64,000 bases of DNA from Cytobacillus citreus (GCF_018343665.1 NZ_JAGYPM010000002.1:599979-663978); one strand, 5' to 3'. Counted from the stretch's first letter, positions 21,155 through 29,618 are shown. Translations and numbers: made by a program. The notes: generated by a model from the sequence alone, not told the origin.

Positions 21155-21342
21155 TGTATAGCGAAATTATAATTTCGCTATCTGTTGATAACTTGAGATA
21201 TAGTTTATCTACGTTCAGCTCCAGCGCCTACCTCCTCGAGGTCACAAGCCAATCCTCCCAGAAAGGTAAAGAACACCTTTCCGTGAGGCTCGTCTTGTGC
21301 TTGTCGGAGGTGAGCAAGGCGCTTGCGCATTTGTTCTTAGCT
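21155..21342. repeat. Dispersed element A, copy 3
   Basis: A compact copy between convergent crh and clpP: GAAATTATAATTTCGCTATC, GTTCAGCTCCAGCGCCTACC, TCGAGGTCACAAGCC, CAGAAAGGTAAAGAACACC with GTGAGGCTCGTCTTGTGC, CTTGTCGGAGGTGAGCAAGG and CGCTTGCGCATTTGTTCTT. The first 65 bases match copy 1 nearly base for base, showing that this prefix belongs to the element. Confidence 0.85.
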
Positions 21343-21345
21343 TAT

Positions 21346-21945
21346 TTACTTTTTTTCTTCTGTAGTATTTCGTGAAATAATTTTGTCAACTAACCCGTAT
21401 TCTACAGCTTTTTCAGCAGTCATGAAGTTGTCGCGGTCTGTATCTTTTGCGATGACTTCTAATGGCTGACCTGTGCGCTCTGAAAGAATCGTGTTTAGTT
21501 TGTCACGAAGGAATAGAATACGCTTAGCAGCAATTTCAATTTCAGTTGCCTGACCTTGTGCACCACCTAGTGGTTGGTGGATCATGACTTCACTGTTTGG
21601 CAGCACGAAACGCTTGCCTTTTGCACCAGCTGCAAGGAGGAAAGCTCCCATAGAAGCAGCCATTCCCGTACAAACTGTTGATACGTCTGCTTTAATGAAT
21701 TGCATTGTGTCATAGATCGCCATTCCAGCAGTAATACTGCCGCCTGGGCTGTTAATGTATAAGGTAATATCTTTCTCAGGGCTTTCTGCTTCCAAGAATA
21801 ATAATTGTGCAACAATGGAGTTTGCTACATTATCATCAATTGCACTTCCAAGCATGATAATACGATCTTTTAAAAGACGAGAGTAAATATCGTATGCACG
21901 TTCTCCACGGTTTGTTTGTTCAATAACTGTAGGGATTAAGTTCAT
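21346..21945 (-). CDS. clpP: ATP-dependent Clp protease proteolytic subunit
   Basis: ClpP is the serine protease chamber that works with ClpC, ClpE and ClpX. The 199-residue product starts [32 protein letters not shown], with the nucleophile Ser in [11 protein letters not shown], the His in MIHQPLGG and the Asp in [21 protein letters not shown] lies before the ATG. It is monocistronic, convergent with crh, and has a CtsR box in its promoter. Confidence 0.97.
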   Translation of the reverse strand: MNLIPTVIEQTNRGERAYDIYSRLLKDRIIMLGSAIDDNVANSIVAQLLFLEAESPEKDITLYINSPGGSITAGMAIYDTMQFIKADVSTVCTGMAASMGAFLLAAGAKGKRFVLPNSEVMIHQPLGGAQGQATEIEIAAKRILFLRDKLNTILSERTGQPLEVIAKDTDRDNFMTAEKAVEYGLVDKIISRNTTEEKK

Positions 21946-22021
21946 CTTCTAAAATCCTCCTTTAAAAATGAGATAAACATACAAAGATGTAAGTAAACGA
22001 TTTTTTGCTGTATGTAGTATT

Positions 22022-22051
22022 ATGATACACTGATGGTCAATAAAGGTCAAA
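22022..22051 (-). promoter_or_regulatory. clpP promoter with CtsR operator
   Basis: On the minus strand TTGACC (22050-22045) and TATCAT (22027-22022) are 17 bp apart. The plus strand at 22035-22051 reads GGTCAATAAAGGTCAAA, which fits the CtsR tandem heptad GGTCAAANANRGTCAAA with one mismatch. The operator covers the -35 box, so CtsR would block polymerase and heat would relieve it. Confidence 0.85.
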
Positions 22052-22248
22052 CAAATCGCTTATGTAGATTAACTTATTTATTCGACACACTTTTCTTATA
22101 CCTCCGTTCCCATCATTCCCGTTGCATCAGTTTTTAATCAAAAGTTTCCTTGCAAAGTTTAAAAAATTAACCTATAATAAATAATCGTAACACAATAAAA
22201 GGTGCGATTTTTTCAAAGCAAATAATTAAAAAACGTTCCTTCATATTT

Positions 22249-22320
22249 GCCCTCGTGGTGCAACGGATAGCACGTGAGATTCCGGTTCTTAAGATGTGGG
22301 TTCGATTCCTGCCGAGGGCG
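22249..22320 (+). tRNA. tRNA-Arg (anticodon CCG)
   Basis: The acceptor stem GCCCTCG/CGAGGGC, D stem GTGC/GCAC, anticodon stem TGAGA/TCTTA with loop TTCCGGT (anticodon CCG at 22282-22284) and T arm GTGGG-TTCGATT-CCTGC all fold. CCA is not encoded directly after the discriminator. Its 3' end points at the integrase gene of the phage-like island, as for a tRNA used as attachment site. Confidence 0.93.
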
Positions 22321-22470
22321 TCACCAAGACTTTTTTAGTCTTTTTTAAAAACAATAATAAACACTGAGAAATATTGATATATCAACGATATTTGGCGTTT
22401 TAAATTCCTGTAAATCCTTTGTGAGAATACGATAGAAAACGGTATAAATTTAATTTTTTTTACACATATT

Positions 22471-23562
22471 TTACACAATCAATTGTTCAAATGTGTTAAT
22501 CGTATTTTTAGTATCTTCTTCACGTAATTCTTTGATTACATGTGAGTAATGCCTTAAGGTTGTGTCGATAGTGGCGTGTCCAAGTCTTTCTGATACAAAG
22601 TAAATTGATACTTTTCTATATAACAATACACTGGCATGTGTATGTCGTAGCCCATGAACAGAAATAGGTTCTATATTTAAATCTTTTAATGTTTTTTTAA
22701 GAATTTTATTAGCAAATTCATTAGTTAATACTTTATTTTTACTACTAGGACTAAAGAAAACAAGATTATGAATATTGGCTGGAGTGTTTCGAAATAATTT
22801 TTTGAAGGTACTCATAGTTCGACTATCCATTTTGATAACTCGATTTGAAGGATCATTTTTTGTTTTATCGAAACCTTTTCCTGTTTTGTAATCCCAAGTT
22901 TTATTTATATTAATTTCGTTTATTTTGAAATCAAAGTCCTTTCTTGTTAAGCCGATCATTTCAGCAAAGCGCATTCCTGATGTTAACCCTAGTAATAGTA
23001 AGTAATAACCTAAACTACGATCAAGGCGTATATATATCTCACTCATTAACTGTTTGCTTTCACTATAGTTCAAATGTTTTTCCTCTGGCCTTTTAGCTTC
23101 TACACTACCAGTTATTACTGCATCCCTTGTAAAATCTACCCTTATAATTCCTTCATCAATTGCTTCTTTCACACAAGCTCGAATATGAATATTAATTTTC
23201 CTTGTTGTTTCTTTCGCATGAGTAAGTCCATATTCGTTCAAAAATACTTGATATTCCCGCTTTGAAATCTCTTGGATGGGTTTATCACCAAAATAGCTTT
23301 TTATTGTTTCTAAAGTATCGTTATATCTTTTTAATGTAACATGACTAATATCTGATTTATAAACCTTAACCCATTCATTGAAATATTCATCAAAAGATTC
23401 TTTCTTGAAATGTGGAGATATTCCTTTTTGTAAATTAGCTTCTACTTCTGCCGCAGCCACTTGAGCTTCTTTTTTGGTTTTAAATCCACCTTTGCGTATC
23501 GGTTTAGGTTTGGCGCTAATCGTAAACTGCCAAGTCTTACCTCGTTTTTGGAAACTTGCCAT
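22471..23562 (-). CDS. Phage/ICE tyrosine integrase
   Basis: This 363-residue site-specific recombinase has an N-terminal arm-binding domain (MASFQKRGKTWQFTISAKPK), a SAM-like core-binding domain, and the catalytic domain with Arg in LTSGMRFAEMIGL, HGLRHTHASVLL (His-x-x-Arg) and LGHATIDTTLRHYSHV with the Tyr nucleophile. GGAGTGATGAACT precedes the ATG. Its position 150 bases from the tRNA-Arg 3' end and its inward reading direction mark the left edge of an integrated element. Confidence 0.92.
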   Translation of the reverse strand: MASFQKRGKTWQFTISAKPKPIRKGGFKTKKEAQVAAAEVEANLQKGISPHFKKESFDEYFNEWVKVYKSDISHVTLKRYNDTLETIKSYFGDKPIQEISKREYQVFLNEYGLTHAKETTRKINIHIRACVKEAIDEGIIRVDFTRDAVITGSVEAKRPEEKHLNYSESKQLMSEIYIRLDRSLGYYLLLLGLTSGMRFAEMIGLTRKDFDFKINEININKTWDYKTGKGFDKTKNDPSNRVIKMDSRTMSTFKKLFRNTPANIHNLVFFSPSSKNKVLTNEFANKILKKTLKDLNIEPISVHGLRHTHASVLLYRKVSIYFVSERLGHATIDTTLRHYSHVIKELREEDTKNTINTFEQLIV

Positions 23563-23568
23563 AGTTCA

Positions 23569-23733
23569 TCACTCCTTCAATTCTTTTATAGTTATTCTTT
23601 TGCCACTTTCAAACTCCCCAATGACTTTGTTTTTTTCTATGAAAATACGTGAAAATACAGGAATTAATATTTTGCTTTCTTTTTTTATCTTCTTTTTTCT
23701 ATAACTCTCCAAATTTATAACTATTGTTATTAC
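23569..23733 (-). CDS. Small island protein with uncertain start
   Basis: A frame ending at 23569 encodes a lysine-rich peptide (SYRKKKIKKESKILIPVF ... SGKRITIKELKE). A good AGGAGG (23738-23733) stands upstream, but the codon at the right distance is AUA; the first conventional start is TTG at 23712, 20 bases away. It lies between int and the ImmA-like gene. Function unknown, and translation itself is uncertain. Confidence 0.4.
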   Translation of the reverse strand, partial: VITIVINLESYRKKKIKKESKILIPVFSRIFIEKNKVIGEFESGKRITIKELKE

Positions 23734-23777
23734 CTCCTCACAACAGAATATATGTTTGGTTTTAAGGTTAAAAAATT

Positions 23778-24201
23778 TTAAAACTCTCTGCACTTAAATA
23801 ATGCTAGTTCTTTAGGAACTCCGTATTCTTCTATTGCTTCTTGAATACAGATAGATTCATGATTATGGAACCGTTCATTGAAGATTAAATTTACAGCAAA
23901 AATATTAGCTTCAATCTCTTTTTTTGTTTGCTGAAAAAAATGTGTTTTTCTTTAAAAAAGAAGTATTATCATTAGGGTGAAAAATAGCATGCCCAAGTTC
24001 ATGTGAGCAAATATATATTTGCTCTTTTTCATTTGCATTCTGGTTAATATGGATAAATTTCATTCGAAAATGTTTACTATAATATCCTAATGTATCTCCA
24101 AGATCTTCATGTGAAACGAATATCCCTAAATATTTTGCTAGCTTAAATGGACAGTTTGTTTCATAAGTATTAATCAAGTATTGAATCTTCTTGTTGATCA
24201 A
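23778..24201 (-). pseudogene. ImmA/IrrE-type metallopeptidase, frameshifted
   Basis: The first part reads MINKKIQYLINTYETNCPFK... to HELGHAIFHP, the zinc HExxH motif of ImmA/IrrE peptidases that cleave phage/ICE repressors. The frame then breaks in a run of seven A residues near 23928; after dropping one A it continues KEIEANIFAVNLIFNERFH...KCREF to a stop at 23778, restoring the family's third zinc ligand region (E-x-x-AN-x-FA). The gene is either dead or carries a sequencing or phase-variable slip. Its repressor partner is just upstream. Confidence 0.8.
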
Positions 24202-24215
24202 AGGGGGACACCTTC

Positions 24216-24677
24216 CTATTTACGATACTTCTTTGGAGTAAATTTTTGTTTAGATAATCTTTTTGCAAGACGTAAAGTATTTTCTAAACTTGCAATTAGG
24301 AGCTCCTTATCTTCTTCATCCATATCATCAATTGTTTGACCATCGAATGCAGCATAGCCATTTTTTGAATTTAATCCGTCGATCATTTTTTGCAACTCTT
24401 TTTGAATATCCTTTTCATCTTTTTCAGTAAGTTCAGGTTGAAAAGGTATTACTGTAGTATCTGAAATACCTAATAAAAAGTCTGATGAAACTTTAAAGAA
24501 ATCAGCAATTACCCGTACATTTTCCATCTTGGGATCAGCTTGTCCGTTCTCGTATCGTGAAATCATACTTTTGCTGATACTTGTTTCGTATGAGCTGTTT
24601 AATTTTGAAACTAGCTCATCTATACTTAGATTCTTTTGGTTTCTTAGTTCCCTAAGCTTTTCACCAAATTTGTTCAT
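24216..24677 (-). CDS. Island immunity repressor (XRE family, ImmR/CI-like)
   Basis: The N-terminal 70 residues form an XRE helix-turn-helix (FGEKLRELRNQKNLSIDELV, SKSMISRYENGQADPKMENV), and the 153-residue protein ends in a charged, ImmR-like tail. It lies directly upstream of the ImmA-type gene, the classic ICE/phage pair, and its 5' side faces four operator-like palindromes. It should silence the rightward promoter at 24785 in the integrated state. Confidence 0.88.
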   Translation of the reverse strand: MNKFGEKLRELRNQKNLSIDELVSKLNSSYETSISKSMISRYENGQADPKMENVRVIADFFKVSSDFLLGISDTTVIPFQPELTEKDEKDIQKELQKMIDGLNSKNGYAAFDGQTIDDMDEEDKELLIASLENTLRLAKRLSKQKFTPKKYRK

Positions 24678-24694
24678 TAGAGTTTCTCTCCCGT

Positions 24695-24835
24695 CAATAT
24701 TCCTTGTATGGGAATATTGTATATTAGATGTTCCTTAAATGCAACATTATTTCAAAAAACATTCCTGTAGAGGAACATTTTTTGTTGACACAAGAAAGAA
24801 TGTGTTTTATATTTGAGTTGTTCCTAAAACGGAAC
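24695..24835. promoter_or_regulatory. Repressor operator cluster between divergent xre genes
   Basis: Four related dyads occur: ATTCC-N7-GGAAT at 24699-24715 (inside a perfect 9-bp inverted repeat 24695-24719), GTTCC-N6-GCAAC at 24730-24745, ATTCC-N6-GGAAC at 24761-24776 and GTTCC-N6-GGAAC at 24820-24835. The consensus is RTTCC-N6-GGAAY. They flank the rightward promoter and cover the repressor's own start region. Confidence 0.75.
24785..24813 (+). promoter_or_regulatory. Rightward island promoter
   Basis: TTGACA (24785-24790) and TATATT (24808-24813) with a 17-bp spacer give a near-consensus sigma-A promoter. Operator dyads lie just upstream of -35 and around the start of transcription. Confidence 0.8.
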
Positions 24836-24852
24836 GGCAGGAGGTGAGCGCA

Positions 24853-25098
24853 TTGGATACAAGTAATAGACAGCCGTACAATAAAATTAAAGCCTTCTTA
24901 GTTGAAAATAAAATTAAACACAGGGATGTTGCTAACATCTTAAAAACAAAACCTAATACTATCAGTAAAAAACTAAACGGCTTTGGTGGTGATTTCACAC
25001 TAAAAGAAGCACAATTAATGCATATTGAACTTGGCGTACCAATCGCCTATTTTTTTGAACCTGGTGTTCCTAAAAAGGAACAAAGGTATATTTCATAG
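24853..25098 (+). CDS. Cro-like XRE helix-turn-helix protein
   Basis: The 81-residue protein has a helix-turn-helix (KHRDVANILKTKPNTISKKL) and ends with IAYFFEPG. The start is TTG at 24853, seven bases after AGGAGGT; a GTG at 24844 overlaps the ribosome site. As the first gene behind the operator-controlled promoter it is the likely antagonist of the immunity repressor. Confidence 0.8.
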   Translation: MDTSNRQPYNKIKAFLVENKIKHRDVANILKTKPNTISKKLNGFGGDFTLKEAQLMHIELGVPIAYFFEPGVPKKEQRYIS

Positions 25099-25113
25099 AG
25101 GATGTGGTAGCAG

Positions 25114-25434
25114 GTGCAACAACTTCAAGTTAGTTTAACCATTCCGATTCCTGATGATTCGGTTTTAATTAAAAAAGTTGAATTGGAACAACTCAAACAA
25201 AATGAGCTCAAAGGCGTCTACTGGTCCATGAAGGATTTAGAAAAACGTTTAAATCGCAAACACGAGTGGATAAAGGAGAATATTCTTTATCCTTCGAAAT
25301 TCCGAAAAATACTAGATTGTGAGATTGGAGGATTCGTTTATTATCCGAAATCGAAAGGACAAACGTGGTCTTTTCAAGCAAATGAAATGTCAAAGTTCCT
25401 AGATAAACATTTCGCAGATATTTTTAAAGTATAG
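25114..25434 (+). CDS. DUF771 phage-type protein
   Basis: The 106-residue protein has the DUF771 pattern: LKGVYWSMKDLEKRLNRK..WIKENIL, then a C-terminal helix ending FLDKHFADIF. DUF771 proteins occur in early regions of Bacillus and Listeria phages and are thought to bind DNA (winged-helix-like), with no proven role. The start is GTG at 25114 preceded by GTAGCAGG, a weak site. Confidence 0.7.
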   Translation: MQQLQVSLTIPIPDDSVLIKKVELEQLKQNELKGVYWSMKDLEKRLNRKHEWIKENILYPSKFRKILDCEIGGFVYYPKSKGQTWSFQANEMSKFLDKHFADIFKV

Positions 25435-25449
25435 AGGAGGCAAATAAAA

Positions 25450-25674
25450 ATGAACTTCGGTCAAATGAACACTTACACAAAACGTCTTAAAGAAATTTTA
25501 TCAACCAAGCAGTCAAGTCATATTAAAAGTGTCCATCTTGCAAGTTTAATGACGGACCTTGAAGGCTCATTTCAAATCCCACTATTTGGAAAGGAACGCA
25601 TTCAAGTTTTTGAGAAACAGAATCCTCAAGTGATACAGCTGTATCGGACCGTTTCGGAAGCGAGGGAGTTTTAA
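25450..25674 (+). CDS. Hypothetical island protein
   Basis: A 74-residue protein (MNFGQMNTYTKRLKEILSTK...) with GAGGAGG upstream. It sits two bases before the antirepressor gene, in the same transcription unit. No domain is recognised; mainly helical and soluble by appearance. Similar-sized genes stand here in many Bacillus prophages. Confidence 0.65.
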   Translation: MNFGQMNTYTKRLKEILSTKQSSHIKSVHLASLMTDLEGSFQIPLFGKERIQVFEKQNPQVIQLYRTVSEAREF

Positions 25675-25676
25675 TA

Positions 25677-26354
25677 ATGAAACTTAAAATCATTGAGAGA
25701 AATGGATTAAGAGCTTTGACTACTGCACAGTTAGCTGAATCATACGGAACTGACGTTAAAGTGATTAATAGAAACTTCCAACGTAATTCGGAAAGATATG
25801 TGCATGGAAAGCACTATTTTTCACTAACGGGTGATGATCTAAAGGAATTTAAAGGGTCACGTCAAAATGACGATAGCCTTAAATATGCATCTGTTTTGTA
25901 CCTTTGGACAGAAAAAGGTGCATGGCTTCACGCAAAGTCTTTAAATACTAACCAAGCTTGGAATGCTTACGAAATGTTAGTTGATGATTATTACAATGTT
26001 CAACAACAAGTAAAAATTTTAACGGAGCGTGAGCAACTTATTGCTTCTATGAAATTATCACTTGAAACTGCCGAGGAAATTAATCTAGTAAAAGGTGAGA
26101 TGAATGAGATAAAAAATATGGTAAAACAGCAAATTACTCTTGACTATGGTGAGCAAAGGAGGATTCAAAAAGCAGTTGGACAAAAAGTATATCAGCTTGA
26201 AAATAAAAAATCTGCAAGAGCGTCTTTATTCGGTGAATTATATAAGGATATTAAAGATCGATTTGGAGTAGCAAGCTATAGGGACATTAAACGTAAGGAT
26301 ATGCAACCTGCTATTCGTTACATAGAAGCTTGGTTACCGAGGAAAATCACTTAA
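25677..26354 (+). CDS. Antirepressor, ORF6N/ORF6C domains
   Basis: The 225-residue protein has an N-terminal ORF6N domain (GLRALTTAQLAESYGTD..VINRNFQRNSERYVHGKHYF, then SVLYLWTEKGAWLHAKSL) and a C-terminal ORF6C-type domain beginning near residue 140 (EQRRIQKAVGQKVYQL). Such proteins act as prophage antirepressors or induction regulators. A coiled stretch (residues 115-145) joins the domains. Confidence 0.82.
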   Translation: MKLKIIERNGLRALTTAQLAESYGTDVKVINRNFQRNSERYVHGKHYFSLTGDDLKEFKGSRQNDDSLKYASVLYLWTEKGAWLHAKSLNTNQAWNAYEMLVDDYYNVQQQVKILTEREQLIASMKLSLETAEEINLVKGEMNEIKNMVKQQITLDYGEQRRIQKAVGQKVYQLENKKSARASLFGELYKDIKDRFGVASYRDIKRKDMQPAIRYIEAWLPRKIT

Positions 26355-26387
26355 TTATTCATTAAATGCTAAAGGTGGTGAGAGAAA

Positions 26388-26483
26388 TTGAAAATAAGCA
26401 CTAAGCTGTGGAGAGAAATGAATTACGCAGATCGATATATGGCTATCTATCGTACGTTTGTAAAATGCCAGGAACAAAAATAA
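26388..26483 (+). CDS. Very small island protein
   Basis: A TTG start at 26388, seven bases after AAGGTGGTGAG, opens a 31-codon frame (MKISTKLWREMNYADRYMAI...). The strong site and prophage context support it; function unknown. Confidence 0.45.
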   Translation: MKISTKLWREMNYADRYMAIYRTFVKCQEQK

Positions 26484-26559
26484 GGATCGTGCGGCAACAC
26501 GAGTCCTCTGAAAAATATTAGTAACTTATTATACCATTTTTGAAAAAGGTGGACAAGTT

Positions 26560-26730
26560 ATGTTATTCACTGTTGATTTTTCTATCCTCATAAATAAAAA
26601 CTTTAAAACAATTCACACGGCTTTTATCCATGAGGAAACTGTTTCAGCATGCATGGATGTAGCAGAAGGCATTAAGTCTGAGATCCCTGAAAATAAACAG
26701 CATCATGTTTATATTTTCATCGAAGAATGA
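26560..26730 (+). CDS. Small island protein
   Basis: A 56-residue frame (MLFTVDFSILINKNFKTIHT...) preceded by AAAAGGTGG and overlapping the next gene as ATGA. The tight coupling supports that it is real. No function can be assigned. Confidence 0.6.
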   Translation: MLFTVDFSILINKNFKTIHTAFIHEETVSACMDVAEGIKSEIPENKQHHVYIFIEE

Positions 26731-26909
26731 TTCTCTTAAATAATCAAACAAGAGTACTGCTTCCAAAATGGCTACTAGAAAAGGAAAATGAGCCATTATT
26801 TTTAATTGAGGTTCACAAATATTTAGTTCGTTATCCTGATTATCGTTTTATACAAATTGAGGACGGTATGGCTTTATGCGAAAGACTTGGAGGAGTAAAG
26901 AATGGCTAA
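26727..26909 (+). CDS. Small island protein upstream of the DnaD-like gene
   Basis: A 60-residue protein (MILLNNQTRVLLPKWLLEKE...) that overlaps both neighbours (ATGA with the previous gene, eight bases with the next). It is part of the replication module by position only. Confidence 0.6.
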   Translation: MILLNNQTRVLLPKWLLEKENEPLFLIEVHKYLVRYPDYRFIQIEDGMALCERLGGVKNG

Positions 26910-27888
26910 GTTTAGAATGATTCACACGGAATTTTGGGATGATCCAAGAGTAGTCGAGGAAATGACGCCTGAGGATAAATTCTTTTTCCTTTATCTATTA
27001 ACAAACTCAAATACTACCCAAATAGGAATCTATCAAATCACCAAAAAGCAAATGGCTTTCGACATGGGGTATTCGATTGAAAGCGTCAACTCGTTATTGG
27101 ATAGGTTTATTAATCATCATAAAATTGTGGCCTATAATTATGAGACGAGAGAAATTGCAATCAAAAATTGGGGGAAATATAACTTCAACCGTGGAGGTAA
27201 ACCCGTTCTTGATTGTGTAAAAAGTGAACTAAAAACAGTTAAAGATATTTCCTTAATTCCTTTTGTTGGCGAGAGAGTTAAGAAGAAAGACATTAAGGAA
27301 TTATACGACTCATATACGTTACGTGAACGAATAGAAAACGAAAAAAAACAAATAGAATCAAAAAAGAAGGAAACGTTGCTAGAACAACCTTTTGACGATT
27401 CGTTAACGATACGGGGGCAAGAAGAAGAAAAAGAAGAAGAAAAAGAAGAAGAAAAAGAAGAACAACAAGAACCGAATACTGCTGCTGATTTTTATCAAGA
27501 AAATTTTGGACCCATTAGTTCTTTTATCGGAGAATACCTAGGTCATTGGGAAAATGACCTAGGTGAAGAAATAGTGATAGAAGCAATGAAACGGGCTCTT
27601 AAACAACAAAAAAAGTGGAGTTATGCAGAGGGCATATTAAAAGCCTGGGCTAATAGCAATGTCAAAACCATTAATGATGTTTTTGCTCTTGACGTTGAAT
27701 TCGAAAGAAAACGAGGTAAACCAAAACAGGGATATTCTCGAAGGACTGAAATGCTACCTGCTTGGTTTTATGAAGATGAGAAAAAACAGCCTGATAAGCC
27801 AAAGGTTGACGATGCCGAGATTGAACGTAAACAACGAGAGCTAGATGAGACTCTAAAAAAGCTAAGAGATTCAAAATTAAATGATTAG
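26902..27888 (+). CDS. DnaD-like phage replication initiation protein
   Basis: The N-terminal ~120 residues form a winged-helix replication module (MAKFRMIHTEFWDDPRVVEEMTPEDK, ITKKQMAFDMGYSIESVNSLL). After a charged linker of repeated EEEKEEE units near residues 173-188, a DnaD/DnaB2 domain follows (YQENFGPISSFIGEYLGHW..., YAEGILKAWANSNVKTIND). Such proteins bind the origin and load helicase. Length 328. No DnaC-like loader gene follows, so host DnaI may be used. Confidence 0.82.
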   Translation: MAKFRMIHTEFWDDPRVVEEMTPEDKFFFLYLLTNSNTTQIGIYQITKKQMAFDMGYSIESVNSLLDRFINHHKIVAYNYETREIAIKNWGKYNFNRGGKPVLDCVKSELKTVKDISLIPFVGERVKKKDIKELYDSYTLRERIENEKKQIESKKKETLLEQPFDDSLTIRGQEEEKEEEKEEEKEEQQEPNTAADFYQENFGPISSFIGEYLGHWENDLGEEIVIEAMKRALKQQKKWSYAEGILKAWANSNVKTINDVFALDVEFERKRGKPKQGYSRRTEMLPAWFYEDEKKQPDKPKVDDAEIERKQRELDETLKKLRDSKLND

Positions 27889-27916
27889 ACAACTAAGATC
27901 TTAAGGAGTGAAATCA

Positions 27917-28459
27917 TTGAAGACCGTTCAGCCAATACGGGAACTAGAAAAAATTGAGGAAATGAAAGAGGCTTTGATGCGTCAGCATTACAGAAACTAT
28001 TTTCTATTCGTTTTGGGAATCAATACCGGACTTCGAATTAGTGATCTTCTTGCTCTTAGAGTAAGTGATGTAAGAGAGAAATCTCACATAATAATCACTG
28101 AACAGAAAACGGGGAAGATGAAGCGGTTCAAGATAAACAAGGAGCTCCAACAATTAATAAATGAATTTACCATAAATAAAAACGATGAAGAAAATTTATT
28201 TAAATCACGTCGCGGGAACCAGCATATCAAAAGGATACAAGCTTGGAAAATATTAAATGCTGCAGCTAATGAAGTTGGGATAAGTGAGGTTGGGACTCAT
28301 TCACTAAGAAAAACTTTCGGCTACCATTTTTATCAAAAATATAAAGATGTTGCGGTATTACAGGAGATATTTAACCATAGTTTCCCAGCAGTTACGATGC
28401 GATATATCGGCATAAATCAAGACATCATGGATGAAAAAATAGATGGATTCACTTTATAG
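27917..28459 (+). CDS. Second tyrosine recombinase (XerC/D-like, short)
   Basis: The 180-residue protein is essentially a catalytic domain: GINTGLRISDLLALRVSD with the first Arg, THSLRKTFGYHFYQK with His-x-x-Arg, and FNHSFPAVTMRYIGI with the Tyr. It lacks the arm- and core-binding domains of the first integrase. Similar short recombinases lie late in the early region of Bacillus prophages. TTG at 27917, eight bases after AAGGAG, is preferred to GTG at 27908. Confidence 0.8.
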   Translation: MKTVQPIRELEKIEEMKEALMRQHYRNYFLFVLGINTGLRISDLLALRVSDVREKSHIIITEQKTGKMKRFKINKELQQLINEFTINKNDEENLFKSRRGNQHIKRIQAWKILNAAANEVGISEVGTHSLRKTFGYHFYQKYKDVAVLQEIFNHSFPAVTMRYIGINQDIMDEKIDGFTL

Positions 28460-28471
28460 GAGGGGCATTAG

Positions 28472-28639
28472 ATGCAGAACGTTTTTATTATAAAAACTGA
28501 TTCAGACAGCGTTGATTTTCAGAAAAAGATCGGCAAGTTTCTTACAAAGCATTGCAAAGATACAGATACAAAAGCAGCCATTTTTGAACTCAATATGTAT
28601 GAAACGGAAAAAGTAGAAGCGATCATTTCAAATAAATAG
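28472..28639 (+). CDS. Small island protein
   Basis: A 55-residue frame (MQNVFIIKTDSDSVDFQKKI...) behind TAGGAGGGGC, 12 bases after the recombinase. No recognised domain. Confidence 0.55.
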   Translation: MQNVFIIKTDSDSVDFQKKIGKFLTKHCKDTDTKAAIFELNMYETEKVEAIISNK

Positions 28640-28675
28640 ATTTTGTATTATGTTTTCTAGTTATGAGGTGAAACA

Positions 28676-28849
28676 ATGTCTGAATACAAGAAGTTACAAA
28701 TCATAAAGCACGCATTGCAGCATTACATCAAAAGACCAAATGCAACCGAAAAGGAATTACTGGAGGAAAAGCGATTGCTTGATAAGGTAACTATGGATGT
28801 TGAATCTTTGCAAGAAAAGTACGGAATAAGGAGGAATGATCGTGCGTGA
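28676..28849 (+). CDS. Small island protein
   Basis: A 57-residue frame (MSEYKKLQIIKHALQHYIKR...) behind GAGGTG. Its C-terminus overlaps the start of the YopX-like gene, so the two are translationally linked. Predominantly helical and charged. Confidence 0.55.
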   Translation: MSEYKKLQIIKHALQHYIKRPNATEKELLEEKRLLDKVTMDVESLQEKYGIRRNDRA

Positions 28850-29327
28850 GCCAAAATTTCGAGGTTTTAGCATTGAAACAAACAGTTGGCATTATGGTCA
28901 CGGTTGGTTCAAATGCGACTACACAGAAGAGTATAAGCAAGAAAAGGGAATTACCGACAATGCCATCTTGTACACAGACGGTAGTCCTGTTGAATGCGAG
29001 TTGAAATCTATGGGGCAATTTATCGGCAGACTGGATCAGAACGGTAAAGAGATTTTTGCAGGCGATATCATGCGACGAGAATTTGAGATTAGCAGAGACA
29101 TCATTGATCCTGTTTCTCTTGGATTTGTTGATAGAGAAATTGAAGAATCCGGTTATTTTATAGGTGTGGTAAATTATAGGCCTTCTGAGGGATTTGTCCT
29201 TAACAAATGTAAGAAATTTAACGAAGATGGAGAAATTATTAGTCAGCTTAGTGGAGTGAAGATTTATCCCAAATACGCAACTGTCATCGGCAACATTTAC
29301 GAGAATCCAGAGTTAATCAACTCTTGA
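28842..29327 (+). CDS. YopX-family protein
   Basis: The 161-residue protein starts (V)REPKFRGFSIETNSW and contains MGQFIGRLDQNGKEIFAGDI and the closing VIGNIYENPELI, the YopX pattern widespread in Firmicutes phages; function unknown. GTG at 28842 lies eight bases after AGGAGG, better than ATG at 28836. Confidence 0.85.
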   Translation: MREPKFRGFSIETNSWHYGHGWFKCDYTEEYKQEKGITDNAILYTDGSPVECELKSMGQFIGRLDQNGKEIFAGDIMRREFEISRDIIDPVSLGFVDREIEESGYFIGVVNYRPSEGFVLNKCKKFNEDGEIISQLSGVKIYPKYATVIGNIYENPELINS

Positions 29328-29344
29328 GTAATTATGTAGCGAAA

Positions 29345-29370
29345 AAAAGAGCCATTAAGGCTCAAGTATA
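29345..29370 (-). terminator. Minus-strand terminator
   Basis: Read on the minus strand, GAGCC-TTAAT-GGCTC is followed by TTTTTTT. It serves the small minus-strand gene that ends at 29457. A similar hairpin with its A-tract is at 29981-30002. Confidence 0.6.
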
Positions 29371-29456
29371 AGCAAACTGGTTTAGCGAAGTATATTCTGT
29401 TCGATTTATAATATGTCACTAATTAAAATAATGACTTGGATATGCCGAAGGGAAAT

Positions 29457-29618
29457 TTATCTTCCCCACAGTCTTTCAGTATCAATGGGTACTATTACTT
29501 GACCATCTATACGTTTATGGATAATGGGATTTTTAAAAGGATCATTATTATCTTTTTTAGTTGAATTACGTGCACGCCCATTTACACCGAAAATATCTTT
29601 AATACTGTGGTAAGACAT
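29457..29618 (-). CDS. Small minus-strand island protein
   Basis: A 53-residue frame (MSYHSIKDIFGVNGRARNST... ending IDTERLWGR) has GGAGATG before its ATG and a minus-strand terminator downstream. It runs against the surrounding early genes. No function is known; it may be a lysogenic or accessory small protein. Confidence 0.6.
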   Translation of the reverse strand: MSYHSIKDIFGVNGRARNSTKKDNNDPFKNPIIHKRIDGQVIVPIDTERLWGR

